Assembly: GCF_000763945.1 (NCBI RefSeq)
Contig: NZ_JQFJ01000002.1
Coordinates: 1,787,501-1,851,500 of the forward strand
DNA: 64,000 nucleotides
Source: Sphingopyxis sp. MWB1
Lineage (GTDB): Bacteria > Pseudomonadota > Alphaproteobacteria > Sphingomonadales > Sphingomonadaceae
Direction of reading: 5' to 3'
Shown here: piece after piece, positions 18,480-26,809 of the stretch
Layout: each line of letters begins with the position of its first letter
How positions within the stretch are numbered: position 1 is the first letter of the stretch
Notes under the pieces: generated by a model
The model's database searches: none
Told to the model about the DNA's origin: nothing
What the model saw: only the letters and a program-made list of their open reading frames with translations
Made by a program: the position numbers and the translations under genes

Positions 18480-18599
18480 CTGTCCTTCGCGTTCCCGCCC
18501 TTGCTGTGCCAGCTTCACCCCGTCATACGCACCGTCCGCTCCGCGAAGCGGCCGACGACGGCGGATGACAAGCGCCGCGCGGGGCAGTAGACGGTTTCC

Positions 18600-19070
18600 A
18601 TGACTGATTCCAGCCGTCCGCCGCTCAATCCGGTGCATCTTGGCCGCACCAGCGACCTGCCTGCCTCACCCGAGGCCGCGGTGCTCGATTATGTGCCCAA
18701 TCCGCGCGCGCAAGAACTTTATCTGGTGCGCTTTGCCGCGCCCGAATTCACCTCGCTTTGCCCGGTCACCGGCCAGCCCGATTTCGCGCATCTGGTGATC
18801 GACTATGCGCCCGGCGACACGATTGTCGAATCGAAATCGCTGAAGCTGTTTCTGGGCAGCTTCCGCAACCATGCGGGTTTTCACGAAGATTGCACCGTCG
18901 GCATCGGACGCCGCCTGTGCGACGAGATGCAGCCGCGCTGGCTGCGAATCGGCGGCTATTGGTATCCGCGCGGCGGCATTCCCATCGATGTTTTCTGGCA
19001 ATCGGGGCCGCCGCCCGAGGGGCTGTGGCTGCCCGACCAGGGCGTCGCCCCCTATCGCGGGCGCGGCTGA
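18600..19070 (+). CDS. queF: NADPH-dependent preQ0 reductase QueF
   Basis: A 156-residue short (YkvM-type) QueF that reduces 7-cyano-7-deazaguanine to preQ1 in queuosine synthesis. Conserved features include [23 protein letters not shown], with the catalytic Cys and Asp, and the substrate-specific [21 protein letters not shown] block. Other queuosine genes are absent from the window, and no preQ1 riboswitch is visible upstream. Its last 19 bp overlap the convergent DoxX-like gene. Confidence 0.96.
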   Translation: MTDSSRPPLNPVHLGRTSDLPASPEAAVLDYVPNPRAQELYLVRFAAPEFTSLCPVTGQPDFAHLVIDYAPGDTIVESKSLKLFLGSFRNHAGFHEDCTVGIGRRLCDEMQPRWLRIGGYWYPRGGIPIDVFWQSGPPPEGLWLPDQGVAPYRGRG

Positions 19071-19519
19071 GGCGCGCCGATCAGCGTGCGCCAGATCCAC
19101 AGGATCACGAACAGCTGCACCGGCGCGCGCACCAGCAGATAGACCGGCCCCAGCGCATGCCCGCCGACCGGCGCCTGAATGAAGGCGGCATAGATATTGG
19201 CGGGAAAGAAGAGGCAGAGCGCGGCAATTGCCGCCCAGGCCCCCATGCGCCGCGTGGCAGGGATCAGCAGCGCCAGCGCAATGGCAAGCTCCATCACCCC
19301 CGTCGCCCACACGAGCAGCAAGGGGGCGGGCACCCAGGGCGGCAGCATCTGGACCATTTCATCGTCGATCAGCCAGTGGCCCGACGCGGTGAACAGGAAG
19401 CATAGCGCCGCGCCCAGAGCGGCAGCATGCGGCCAGACTTCTCCGCCGCGGGCGGCGAGTCGCGCGAGCAGCACCGGCCCTGTCAGCAGCAGGATCATGA
19501 TGATCAAATTGGTCCACAT
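19052..19519 (-). CDS. DoxX-like four-helix membrane protein
   Basis: A 155-residue integral membrane protein with four predicted helices ([58 protein letters not shown] and a last pair near [18 protein letters not shown]). Spacing and the [12 protein letters not shown] block resemble the DoxX/DoxD-like families, some of which act in thiosulfate or redox chemistry; many are uncharacterised. A dyad operator lies 11 bp before the start codon, so expression is probably regulated. Confidence 0.7.
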   Translation of the reverse strand: MWTNLIIMILLLTGPVLLARLAARGGEVWPHAAALGAALCFLFTASGHWLIDDEMVQMLPPWVPAPLLLVWATGVMELAIALALLIPATRRMGAWAAIAALCLFFPANIYAAFIQAPVGGHALGPVYLLVRAPVQLFVILWIWRTLIGAPQPRPR

Positions 19520-19529
19520 GCTCGCCCCC

Positions 19530-19552
19530 CAATGTCAACAACGTAAACATTG
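19530..19552. promoter_or_regulatory. Operator-like dyad upstream of the DoxX-like gene
   Basis: Inverted arms CAATGT and ACATTG are spaced by 11 bp in an AT-rich pocket, within the divergent gap between the DoxX-like and thioesterase genes. The centre is 21 bp from the DoxX-like ATG. Size and spacing fit a dimeric helix-turn-helix repressor site. No regulator gene is adjacent, so the cognate protein is unknown. Confidence 0.4.
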
Positions 19553-19658
19553 TAAGGGCGAATCTGGTGTCGTCAAGTCGGCACATGTCGGCAATATTTT
19601 ACCGGCCTGGGTGCATTTCACCTTTTCGTTATATGTTGCTGGCACTATTGTCAGTGGC

Positions 19659-20069
19659 ATGAACCACACAGCACAGCCTCACGATTACGGCATTCAGGTC
19701 GGTCCCGAAGCCATCGACTTCATGGGGCATGTCAACAATGCCCATTATCTGAGCTGGGTGCAGGAAGCGGTGCTGGCCCATTGGCGTAAAATTGCGCCTC
19801 CCGAAGCGGTGGCGCAGCATCTGTGGGTCGCATTGAAGCATGAGATTACCTATCGCCGCCCCGCCTTTCTGGACGATGAGGTGATCGCGACGGTCATTTT
19901 GGAAAAAGTGCAGGGCGCGCGCGCCTTTTACGAAACGATCATCAAGCGCGGCGAAGACGTGCTGGCCGAGGTGAAATCGAGCTGGTGCTGCGTCGATGCC
20001 GAAACGCTGCGCCCCGCACGGCTGGCCAGCGATGTGATCGAGCGCTTTTTTCCCGGCGAGAAGGGCTGA
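19659..20069 (+). CDS. Hotdog-fold acyl-CoA thioesterase (FadM/4HBT-like)
   Basis: A 136-residue hotdog-domain protein. The N-terminal DFMGHVNNAHYLSWVQEA block is the 4-hydroxybenzoyl-CoA-thioesterase-like signature, with the GHVNNxxY helix and active-site residues. EITYRRPAFLDDEVIATVILEKV and GEDVLAEVKSSWCCVDAET follow as strands. Members hydrolyse acyl-CoAs in the cytoplasm; substrate is unassigned. The ATG at 19659 is chosen because longer frames antisense to the DoxX-like gene lack features. Confidence 0.88.
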   Translation: MNHTAQPHDYGIQVGPEAIDFMGHVNNAHYLSWVQEAVLAHWRKIAPPEAVAQHLWVALKHEITYRRPAFLDDEVIATVILEKVQGARAFYETIIKRGEDVLAEVKSSWCCVDAETLRPARLASDVIERFFPGEKG

Positions 20070-20102
20070 AACGCCTCCCAATCACGAGGATCGCATCGCC
20101 AT

Positions 20103-21230
20103 TCAGGCGACGCCGTGATACCACCAGACGCCGTCCCGGTCCTCGCGCTTGACCCGCCCTTCAACCTCCAGCCGCTTGAGATGCGCGAGCGCCTCGCCCG
20201 TTGCGAGCCCCTGATTATGCGGACCGATGGGCCGGTTGAAGAGCATCGGGAAGGTATCGACCGCGCGTAGCGGCTGTTTCGCAATCGCCTCAGCCAATGT
20301 GTAAAGCCGCATCCGATGTTCGTCGCGCAGCGCCATCAGCCGGACGTGCAGGCCGCGAAACGGCTCGCCATGCGCCGGGCAGGTGACGACGTCGGCGGGA
20401 ATGGTGGCGAGAAGCTTGTCGATAGAGGCCAGCCATTCACCCAGCGGGTCAGCATCGGGTTCAGTAATATTGACCGACACATTGGAACTGATACGCGGCA
20501 ATACCTGATCGCCAGCGATCAGCACCCCCGCTTTCTCGTTCCACAAACAGGCATGTTCGGGGCTGTGGCCCGAGCCGGTGACGACGCGCCAGCGATGCGC
20601 GCCCATGTCGAGAATATCGCCATCCTCGATCCGCACATAGCTGCGCGGCAGGGGAAAGATCATGCGCTGGAACATGTTCCAGCCGCGCGCCTTCTGCGCC
20701 TCGATCGCTTCCTCGTCCCAGCCCGCCGCGCGCGACTGGGCCAGTGCTTCGTCGGGCACAGTGTCGCTCGAATCGGCGACAATGGCGCGCGCGGTCAGCA
20801 TTTCGCCGCGGGTCATCCACAGCTTCACCCCATGTTTTTTGGCGATCCATCCGGCAAGGCCGATATGATCGGGGTGAAGATGGGTGCCGATAACGCGGCT
20901 GATTCGCGTACCGGATAGCGCGCCCGCATAAAGCGCCTTCCACGCATCCGAACAGATGGTCATGCAAATGCCGGTATCGACAATCGCGACGCCATCGCCG
21001 TCATCGAGCAGCCAGCTGTTGATGTGGCCAAGCGAGCCGGGCATCGGAATGCGCGCCCAGCGAACGCCATCGGCAATACCGATGGTTTCCCCCTCCCCCG
21101 GCGCAGCTTCGCCCCAGGGGTAGGTCAGGCCCGCATGGCTGGTCGCGGTGAAGCTGTCATCCTGCGTCAGCGAAGCATCGGGCGAGCCGCCGGTCGCCGC
21201 AATCCGTTCCTCGTCATCGCGGTCCGCCAC
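20103..21230 (-). CDS. MBL-fold metallohydrolase (LACTB2-like)
   Basis: A 375-residue metallo-beta-lactamase-fold hydrolase. Metal ligands are visible: THLHPDHIG (HxHxDH), the His of GSGHSPEHA, the Asp of LIAGDQVLP, and the final His of CPAHGEP. A C-terminal winged-helix-like segment (TGEALAHLKRLEVEGRVKRED) matches LACTB2-type and related hydrolases, some of which act on nucleic acids or thioesters. Start is a GTG. Between a thioesterase and the TrcR regulator; no specific pathway is implied. Confidence 0.85.
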   Translation of the reverse strand: MADRDDEERIAATGGSPDASLTQDDSFTATSHAGLTYPWGEAAPGEGETIGIADGVRWARIPMPGSLGHINSWLLDDGDGVAIVDTGICMTICSDAWKALYAGALSGTRISRVIGTHLHPDHIGLAGWIAKKHGVKLWMTRGEMLTARAIVADSSDTVPDEALAQSRAAGWDEEAIEAQKARGWNMFQRMIFPLPRSYVRIEDGDILDMGAHRWRVVTGSGHSPEHACLWNEKAGVLIAGDQVLPRISSNVSVNITEPDADPLGEWLASIDKLLATIPADVVTCPAHGEPFRGLHVRLMALRDEHRMRLYTLAEAIAKQPLRAVDTFPMLFNRPIGPHNQGLATGEALAHLKRLEVEGRVKREDRDGVWWYHGVA

Positions 21231-21323
21231 GCCTATCGTTCCCGGATCGCCAGGGGCCAGACGGCGCCGGCGGGGCCGACGACCTTACCCGTCCTCTGCT
21301 GCCCAGGAAGCGCAGCCACGCGA

Positions 21324-21983
21324 TCAATCCTCGTCGTTGGCGGCATCCTCCGCCGCGCGCGCTTCGGCGGCGGCGCTGCGTTCGGCGCGCAATTCTTCGA
21401 GCAGGGCTTCGCGGTCGCCTTCAAAACGGCTGTCCTCGGGCGCCTTGATTCCCGCCTTCTTCGCCGCCTTGGCAACGATGGCGTCAAGCTCGCGCTGCGA
21501 GCAAAGCCCCAGCGTAACCGGGTCCTTGGCGACGATATTGGCGCTGTTCCAATGGCTGCGTTCGCGAATGGCGCTGATCGTGTTGCGGGTGGTGCCGATC
21601 AGCTTGCTGATCGCGCCGTCCGACACTTCGGGATGATTCTTCAAAATCCAGGCGATGCCATCGGGCTTGTCCTGCCGCTTGCTGACCGGCGTGTAGCGCG
21701 GCCCGCGCGTGCGGCGGATCGTATCCTGCGCCTGCGTATTCATCTTGAGCTTGTAATCGGGGTCCTTCTGACCCTTTTCAATTTCTTCCATCGACAGTTC
21801 ATGCGCGCGCACCGGATCGCGGCCGGTATATTTGGTCGCGGCGGTTTCATCGGCAATCGCCTGCACTTCCAATACGTGAACGCCGCAGAATTCGGCGATC
21901 TGCGCGAAAGTGAGACCCGTATTATCGACCAGCCACGCAGCGGTCGCGTGGGGCATCAGCGGAGTCGGATTGGCATTGGCCAT
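21324..21983 (-). CDS. trcR: Cell-cycle transcriptional regulator TrcR (DUF1013)
   Basis: A 219-residue protein matching the alphaproteobacterial DUF1013 family, named TrcR and linked in Caulobacter to cell-cycle transcription through interaction with RNA polymerase. The conserved start PLMPHATAAWLVDNTGLTFAQIAEFCGVHVLEVQAIADE and the middle PDGIAWILKNHPEVSDGAISKLIGTTRNTISAIRERSHWN carry two HTH-like segments. The C-terminus is Ala/Glu-rich. The ATG at 21983 agrees with the family start. It is a core gene of the class. Confidence 0.9.
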   Translation of the reverse strand: MANANPTPLMPHATAAWLVDNTGLTFAQIAEFCGVHVLEVQAIADETAATKYTGRDPVRAHELSMEEIEKGQKDPDYKLKMNTQAQDTIRRTRGPRYTPVSKRQDKPDGIAWILKNHPEVSDGAISKLIGTTRNTISAIRERSHWNSANIVAKDPVTLGLCSQRELDAIVAKAAKKAGIKAPEDSRFEGDREALLEELRAERSAAAEARAAEDAANDED

Positions 21984-22118
21984 GACGGAAAGTCTCCAAA
22001 GCGGAAATAATAAGGGCCGCCCCTCGCGGGGCGGCCGTTCGGCCCCGGATGTAGAGCCTAATTGCGCCATGCGCAAGCGCGCGGCGCACAAGCCGCCAAC
22101 GAGATGGGGGCATATAGC

Positions 22119-23042
22119 TTACGCAACATGATCCAGCAACCATTGGCGCACCGCCATCAACGCGGGGTCGTGCGCTCGTTCGGGCAGCGTGAGCAGATGA
22201 TATTCCTCCCCCTCCATGACGGGGCCAAAGGGATGGATGAGCAGCCCCGCATCCATTGCTGGCCGCGCGAGGGCGAGACTGGACAAGACGATACCGTCGC
22301 CCGCCGCCGCCGCCTGCAATGCATGATCGTCCGCGCTGAAGCGCGGGCCCTGATCGAACGCCCTTGCGGCCAGCGACACGCCTTCGGCCTGCGCAAGCTG
22401 CGCCCAGCGCGGCCAGCTGGGCGCCTTTCCCGCGCGGCGCCATTCGACATGAAGCAATGTCGCGCCCTGCAAATCCTCGGGCGACGTCACTCCCAGCCGG
22501 GGGCTGCACAGCGGGCCGAAGCGGTCGGCGAACAGCGGCGTCGCAACCAGCCCGGCAAAGGGCGCACGTCCATAGCGGACAGCGACATCGGCAACCCCGG
22601 CCGCCAGATCGACCGGTTCGTCGGAGGCGTGGAGGCGCAGATCATATTCGGGGAAGGCCGCCTGAAAATGCGCGAGCGCGGGGAGGATGCGGCGCGCGGT
22701 AAACAGCGTCGTCGCGCTCAGCGTGATGGCGGTGCGCCCCTTGCGGCGGGGGAGAATTTCGCGAATCGCCCGCTCAAACGCATCGAAACCGTCGCTGAGC
22801 GTCGGGAACAATCGCTGTCCGGCATCGGTCAGCGCGACGCCGCGTGCCCGGCGGGTAAAGAGCGGCAAACCCAGCCTTTCCTCCAATTGGCGGATCTGAT
22901 GGCTGATTGCGGTGGGCGTCACCGCCAGTTCCTCGGCCGCAAGGCGGAAACTTTCGTGCCGCGCCGCCGCCTCGAAAGCGCGCAAAGATGCGAGCGGGGG
23001 CAGGTTGCGCCGCGCGGCCATAGATGAATCATATTCAGTCAT
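22119..23042 (-). CDS. LysR-family regulator (GcvA-like)
   Basis: A 307-residue LysR-type protein. The N-terminal winged helix (LPPLASLRAFEAAARHESFRLAAEELAVTPTAISHQIRQLEERLGLPLF) is typical of the GcvA/AmpR subgroup and is followed by a periplasmic-binding-like effector domain. It diverges from the azoreductase gene with an 82-bp gap, the usual layout of a LysR regulator and its target. A T-N11-A dyad overlaps its 5' end; if that is the operator, the true start may be the ATG at 23021 (MAARRNLPP). Confidence 0.92.
   Translation of the reverse strand: MTEYDSSMAARRNLPPLASLRAFEAAARHESFRLAAEELAVTPTAISHQIRQLEERLGLPLFTRRARGVALTDAGQRLFPTLSDGFDAFERAIREILPRRKGRTAITLSATTLFTARRILPALAHFQAAFPEYDLRLHASDEPVDLAAGVADVAVRYGRAPFAGLVATPLFADRFGPLCSPRLGVTSPEDLQGATLLHVEWRRAGKAPSWPRWAQLAQAEGVSLAARAFDQGPRFSADDHALQAAAAGDGIVLSSLALARPAMDAGLLIHPFGPVMEGEEYHLLTLPERAHDPALMAVRQWLLDHVA
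23025..23037. promoter_or_regulatory. LysR-box-like dyad (T-N11-A)
   Basis: TGAAT-CAT-ATTCA, a perfect 5-bp dyad with a 3-bp centre and the T-N11-A pattern typical of LysR binding sites. It sits at the start of the LysR gene and about 88 bp upstream of azoR, consistent with autoregulation plus control of the divergent gene. The assignment is by pattern only. Confidence 0.5.
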
Positions 23043-23124
23043 AGGATGAGATATTGGCGTTCGACGGGAGGTAAAGGCAAGTTCTATTCATGCCATATCG
23101 CCCCAATGATGAGGACAAGCAACC

Positions 23125-23829
23125 ATGGACCACCACGCGCTGAATATTCTCCATATCGATTCGAGCGCCCGTTCCGGCCTGTCCGGCCGCGACCGGCACG
23201 GATCACACAGCCGCCGACTGACCGCGCGCTTTCTGGACCGCTGGCGCACCGCACGGCCACAGGACAGGATCATTTATCGCGATGTCGGTGCCGAACCGCC
23301 CGCGCCGGTCGATGAGGCCTGGGTCGCCGCTGCTTTCACGCCGCCGCAGCGGCGTACGCCCGAACAGCAGGCGCGCCTGGCCGAAAGCGATCGGTTGACC
23401 GCCGAACTGGTCGCCGCCGATCTGTTGGTGGTCGGCGCGCCCATGTATAATTTCGGGATTCCTGCCCCGCTGAAAGCCTGGATCGACAATATTGTCCGTG
23501 TCGGGGTGACCTTTGGTTTCGACCGATCGCGCGATGGCGAGCCCTATTGGCCGATGCTGCCGGGCGGAAAGCGGCTCGTCATCCTCTCCTCGCGCGGCGA
23601 TTATGGCTATGACCCGGGGCAGCGGCTGGCCGCGCGCAACCTGGTGGAGGCGGGACTGACGGTGCCGCTTTCCTATATCGGCCTGTATGATTGGGACGGG
23701 GTCGCCATCGAATATGATGAATTTGCCGACGACCGGCTCGCTGCCTCGATTGCCGCTGCCGAGCAGGGTGTCGATGCGCTGGCCGACCAGCTGATGCACA
23801 TAAATTGGCGCGAACGCGCCGCGGCTTGA
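23125..23829 (+). CDS. azoR: FMN-dependent NADH:quinone/azo reductase
   Basis: A 234-residue flavodoxin-fold oxidoreductase of the AzoR/AcpD family. HIDSSARSG binds the FMN phosphate, and APMYNFGIPAPLKAWIDNIVRVGVTF is the family's diagnostic flavin-binding block. It reduces quinones and azo bonds with NADH. AGGA lies upstream of the ATG. The divergent LysR gene is the likely regulator. Confidence 0.92.
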   Translation: MDHHALNILHIDSSARSGLSGRDRHGSHSRRLTARFLDRWRTARPQDRIIYRDVGAEPPAPVDEAWVAAAFTPPQRRTPEQQARLAESDRLTAELVAADLLVVGAPMYNFGIPAPLKAWIDNIVRVGVTFGFDRSRDGEPYWPMLPGGKRLVILSSRGDYGYDPGQRLAARNLVEAGLTVPLSYIGLYDWDGVAIEYDEFADDRLAASIAAAEQGVDALADQLMHINWRERAAA

Positions 23830-23832
23830 GAA

Positions 23833-24276
23833 TCAGGCAGAAAAACGCAGATGGATCAGGGGATATGGACGCCCCTGGCCATCGCATTCCGACCGGCCCG
23901 TCGGAACGAAACCCAGACGCCGATAGAAGGCCATCGCTGGTTCATTCTGTTCGTTGACGTCGGTGGTGAGGGCAGGCTGCAACGCCAGTGCATGCGCGAC
24001 GAGGGCGCGCCCGACGCCTTGACCGCGAACCGCCGGGTCGATGAACAAGGCCTCCATATGCCCCTTGTCGAGCAGCATGAAGCCCAGCGGGCGATCCCGG
24101 GCATCGACCGCCAGCCACAGCGGTGCGGAGGGGAGAAAACCCGCCACTTCCGCACCGATTGCCACGCGGTCGGCGGGAGCCAGGAAATCATGCGTCGCAT
24201 CGACGGCCGCCGCCCAGATTTCGACCGCGCGCGGGCCGTCGTCGGGGCGCGAGGGACGGATGCGGACCGCGGTCAA
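23833..24276 (-). CDS. GNAT N-acetyltransferase (YjaB-like)
   Basis: A 147-residue GNAT-fold enzyme. The acetyl-CoA motif A is LFIDPAVRGQGVGRALVAHAL, and the C-terminal VNEQNEPAMAFYRRLGF with YPLIHLRF closely resembles Escherichia coli YjaB, reported as a lysine acetyltransferase. It begins at a TTG that overlaps the MaoC stop by 4 nt (TTGA); no ATG or GTG fits better, as the longer frame upstream is antisense-like and featureless. Substrate is unknown. Confidence 0.8.
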   Translation of the reverse strand: MTAVRIRPSRPDDGPRAVEIWAAAVDATHDFLAPADRVAIGAEVAGFLPSAPLWLAVDARDRPLGFMLLDKGHMEALFIDPAVRGQGVGRALVAHALALQPALTTDVNEQNEPAMAFYRRLGFVPTGRSECDGQGRPYPLIHLRFSA

Positions 24277-24734
24277 AGCTGGTGGCCGCGAAGGGGCATC
24301 TGGATAAGGTTGAGGAAAGACATGGCGACCTCTCCATCCTGATTGGTGACGGTCATCCGCATCGTCAGCACACCGCGGTCGGGCTTGCTGCGCGACACAC
24401 GCACATCCACAACCTCGCGGACAATCGACAGTCGATCCCCCGCACGCACCGGATGGCGCCATTCCAGATCATCGACCTTCAAACCCAAAAGGGGCGTGTC
24501 GCCAAAGGCGCCGGCATCGACAAAATCGCGCATGACAAGCGCGGCCACATGCCAGCCGCTGGCAATCAGGCCCCCGAACCGCCCCTCGGCTGCGGCCTTG
24601 GGGTCGATATGCATCGGCTGGGGATCATATTCGGTTGCGAAACGGATCATGTCCGCTTCGTTCATGATGATGGGCCCGCCCTCCCATGTCTGGCCAATTG
24701 TCAGATCGTCGAGGAACAGCGAAGGCTTCACCAC
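24273..24734 (-). CDS. MaoC-family dehydratase
   Basis: A 153-residue single hotdog MaoC-like protein (R-specific enoyl-CoA hydratase type). The catalytic Asp/His helix is seen near FATEYDPQPMHIDPKAAAEGRFGGLIASGWH, followed by LLGLKVDDLEWRHPVRAGDRL. The start is GTG with AAGGAG 8 nt upstream. It is the first gene of a coupled pair with the YjaB-like acetyltransferase. Such proteins hydrate enoyl-CoA intermediates; the exact substrate is uncertain. Confidence 0.9.
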   Translation of the reverse strand: MVKPSLFLDDLTIGQTWEGGPIIMNEADMIRFATEYDPQPMHIDPKAAAEGRFGGLIASGWHVAALVMRDFVDAGAFGDTPLLGLKVDDLEWRHPVRAGDRLSIVREVVDVRVSRSKPDRGVLTMRMTVTNQDGEVAMSFLNLIQMPLRGHQL

Positions 24735-24809
24735 TATATCTCCTTAAGCGGACAAATATTCCGTCCGCCGGGTGATGGCCCATGCCCCGCTTGTCAACCG
24801 CAGCGCAGC

Positions 24810-25790
24810 TTATTCAATGGCGAGCACAATCTTTCCGACATGATCGCCTGCCTCCATCCGCGCATGGGCCGCGGCGGCTTCTGCCAGCGGGAAGATACGA
24901 TCTATGGCGGGTTTCCAAGCCCCTTCGTCGAGGCGCGGCCAGAGCGTGCCGTGAATTTCATCCGCGAGCGCCGCCTTGAAATCCTGACTGCGCGCCCGCA
25001 GCGTCGATCCGGTCATTGTGAGGCGGCGGCGCATCAGATCGGCAACATTCACCTCGGCCTTCATGCCGCGCTGAAAGGCAATGCTGACATGGCGCCCGTC
25101 CTCGGCCAGACAAGCGAGATTGCGGGGCACATAATCGCCGCCCACCATGTCCAGCACGACATGAACCCCGACGCCCTGGGTGAATTTCCCGACCGCCTCG
25201 ACAAAATCTTCGGCCTTATAATCGATAGCCAGATCCGCACCGAGCGCGCGCGCCGCTTCGCATTTCGCCGCGCTGCCGCAAGTTACGATCACCTGTATGT
25301 CGAACAGCTTGGCAAGGCCGATGGCCGTGGTGCCGATGCCGCTGGTGCCGCCATGGACCAGCACGGTCTCGCCCTCCTGAATCCAGCCACGCTCGAACAG
25401 ATTATGCCAGACGGTGAAGACGGTTTCGGGCAGGGCCGCCGCCTCGGCAAAACTGTACCCCTTGGGAACGGGCAGGCAGCTTCCGGCGGGCGCCACGCAA
25501 TATTCGGCATAGCCGCCCCCCGCGACAAGCGCGCAAACGCTTTGCCCCAGCATTTCGGGATCGCCGCCGGGGCCGATGGCCGCCACCACGCCCGCAATTT
25601 CGAGGCCGGGCAAGTCCGACGCGCCCGGCGGCGGCGGATAATGGCCCATGCGTTGCAGCACGTCCGGGCGGTTGACCCCCGCGGCGGCGACACGGATCAG
25701 CACTTCGCCCGGCCCCAGCTGCGGAACGGGCCGGGTTTCGGCTTTCAGAACCTCGGGTCCGCCCGCCTCGGTTATGGCGATAGCGGTCAT
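24810..25790 (-). CDS. Zinc-free NAD(P)H quinone oxidoreductase (PIG3/QOR family)
   Basis: A 326-residue MDR-superfamily protein without zinc ligands. It has the GroES-like half (GPGEVLIRVAAAGVNRPDVLQRMGHYPPPPGASDLPGLEIAG, typical of the PIG3 subgroup) and a Rossmann half (VLVHGGTSGIGTTAIGLAKLF). It reduces quinones or related electrophiles with NADPH. The ATG at 25790 (MTAIAITEAGG) is chosen, as upstream sequence is not conserved-looking. It diverges from the small DUF1192 gene. Confidence 0.92.
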   Translation of the reverse strand: MTAIAITEAGGPEVLKAETRPVPQLGPGEVLIRVAAAGVNRPDVLQRMGHYPPPPGASDLPGLEIAGVVAAIGPGGDPEMLGQSVCALVAGGGYAEYCVAPAGSCLPVPKGYSFAEAAALPETVFTVWHNLFERGWIQEGETVLVHGGTSGIGTTAIGLAKLFDIQVIVTCGSAAKCEAARALGADLAIDYKAEDFVEAVGKFTQGVGVHVVLDMVGGDYVPRNLACLAEDGRHVSIAFQRGMKAEVNVADLMRRRLTMTGSTLRARSQDFKAALADEIHGTLWPRLDEGAWKPAIDRIFPLAEAAAAHARMEAGDHVGKIVLAIE

Positions 25791-25998
25791 GCTGCTCGGC
25801 ACGCTGGTCACGTTGATTTCCCCCACATTTCGGCAAAGCACCGTCATCGCTGCCCCAAGGATCCGCAGAACCCATGGACAGCAGCGCGACGGGCGCCCCC
25901 GGCGCGTCTTATTGACAGCCAGCGGCCATGGGTCAACAGTTGCGCGCGAGGAAATGCAAGGGGATCAAGGCGATCCCCATGAGAAGGGAGTCCGGCCG

Positions 25999-26196
25999 AT
26001 GGATGATGAGGAGCTTCCCCGGCGGCGCGACGATGTGCTGGAGGCTTTGATCCGGCAGCCGCTGGACCCGCTGTCGATCACCGAACTGGATGCGCGGATC
26101 GTCGCGCTGGAGCGAGAGATAGAGCGCGTCAAAGCGCATCGTTCCAAAGCGGCAAGTCACAAGGCGAGCGCCGAGGCGCTTTTCCGGAAAGGCTGA
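25999..26196 (+). CDS. DUF1192-domain small protein
   Basis: A 65-residue acidic then basic protein. The conserved PLDPLSITELDARIVALEREIERVKAHR block is the DUF1192 signature and forms a coiled-coil-like helix ending in Lys/Ala-rich sequence. GAAGGGAG precedes the ATG at good spacing. DUF1192 proteins are small, alphaproteobacterial, often beside zinc-free quinone oxidoreductases, as here (divergent). Function is unknown. Confidence 0.82.
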   Translation: MDDEELPRRRDDVLEALIRQPLDPLSITELDARIVALEREIERVKAHRSKAASHKASAEALFRKG

Positions 26197-26276
26197 CCCG
26201 ACCCAGTCTCCGGCCCGCAGCGCCCGGCTCCCCGACAACCGGCGCGCTGGCCGGGGCATCGGCGCGTCCTCAGGCT

Positions 26277-26759
26277 TCAGACATACATGCCCTCGCGCAG
26301 GTTGATGCCATGCTCAAGCCAGGCCTTCAACGCGCAGAGCATCTGCGCCCATCCCTGGCAATTGCCATAGCTGGCATCGAGCGCCCCCTGATTTTCGCGC
26401 CATCCTTCCTCGCGGATTTCGACCAGGGTGCGCCCATCCTCCAGCGCGGTGAAAACCATGGTGACGCGCGTGCGATAATCGCTGGCGGTCAAACCGCCGC
26501 CCTCGACATTGGGCGCCTCGCCTTCATTCGCATCCCATTCGAGAATGATTTTCTCGTTCGCCACCACCTCCTGCACATATACCGGAAAAGCGCCCGGAAA
26601 ATCGTGGAAGTCCCAGCTTACCACCGCTCCGCTTTCCAACCGCCCTTTCGCGCCGCCCGTGGTGAAATAGGAAGAAAGCTTCGCAGGATCGACGACCGCC
26701 TCGAACACCTCTTCCACGGGTTTGGCAATGCGCGCCGCCACTCTGAATTTCAAATCCAT
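26277..26759 (-). CDS. SRPBCC (AHSA1-like) domain protein
   Basis: A 160-residue START-like/SRPBCC fold protein: the VAARIAKPVEEVFEAVVDPAKLSSYFTTGGAKG opening, WDFHDFPGAF middle, and VEIREEGW with a C-terminal helix (GWAQMLCALKAWLEHGINLREG) are typical of AHSA1-type members. These bind hydrophobic ligands or help stress responses. AGGAGAG precedes the ATG. It diverges from an ArsR-type regulator; SRPBCC/ArsR pairs are a recurrent arrangement, so the regulator probably controls it. Confidence 0.85.
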   Translation of the reverse strand: MDLKFRVAARIAKPVEEVFEAVVDPAKLSSYFTTGGAKGRLESGAVVSWDFHDFPGAFPVYVQEVVANEKIILEWDANEGEAPNVEGGGLTASDYRTRVTMVFTALEDGRTLVEIREEGWRENQGALDASYGNCQGWAQMLCALKAWLEHGINLREGMYV

Positions 26760-26789
26760 CGCATCTCTCCTCTTGAGTCGCGGCTGAAT

Positions 26790-26809
26790 ATGTTATAAAT
26801 TTATAACAT
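26790..26809. promoter_or_regulatory. Perfect 20-bp palindrome in the SRPBCC/ArsR gap
   Basis: ATGTTATAAATTTATAACAT is its own reverse complement over all 20 bases. It overlaps the first two bases of the ArsR start codon (26808) and lies 31 bp before the SRPBCC gene. Perfect AT-rich dyads of this type are standard ArsR/SmtB operators. It is the most likely site for autoregulation and control of both genes. A sensor-ligand cannot be read from it. Confidence 0.75.

Noticed and set aside
18480..18599. preQ1 riboswitch upstream of queF
   Set aside because: No compact pseudoknot-like A-rich tail or C-rich loop pattern was found.
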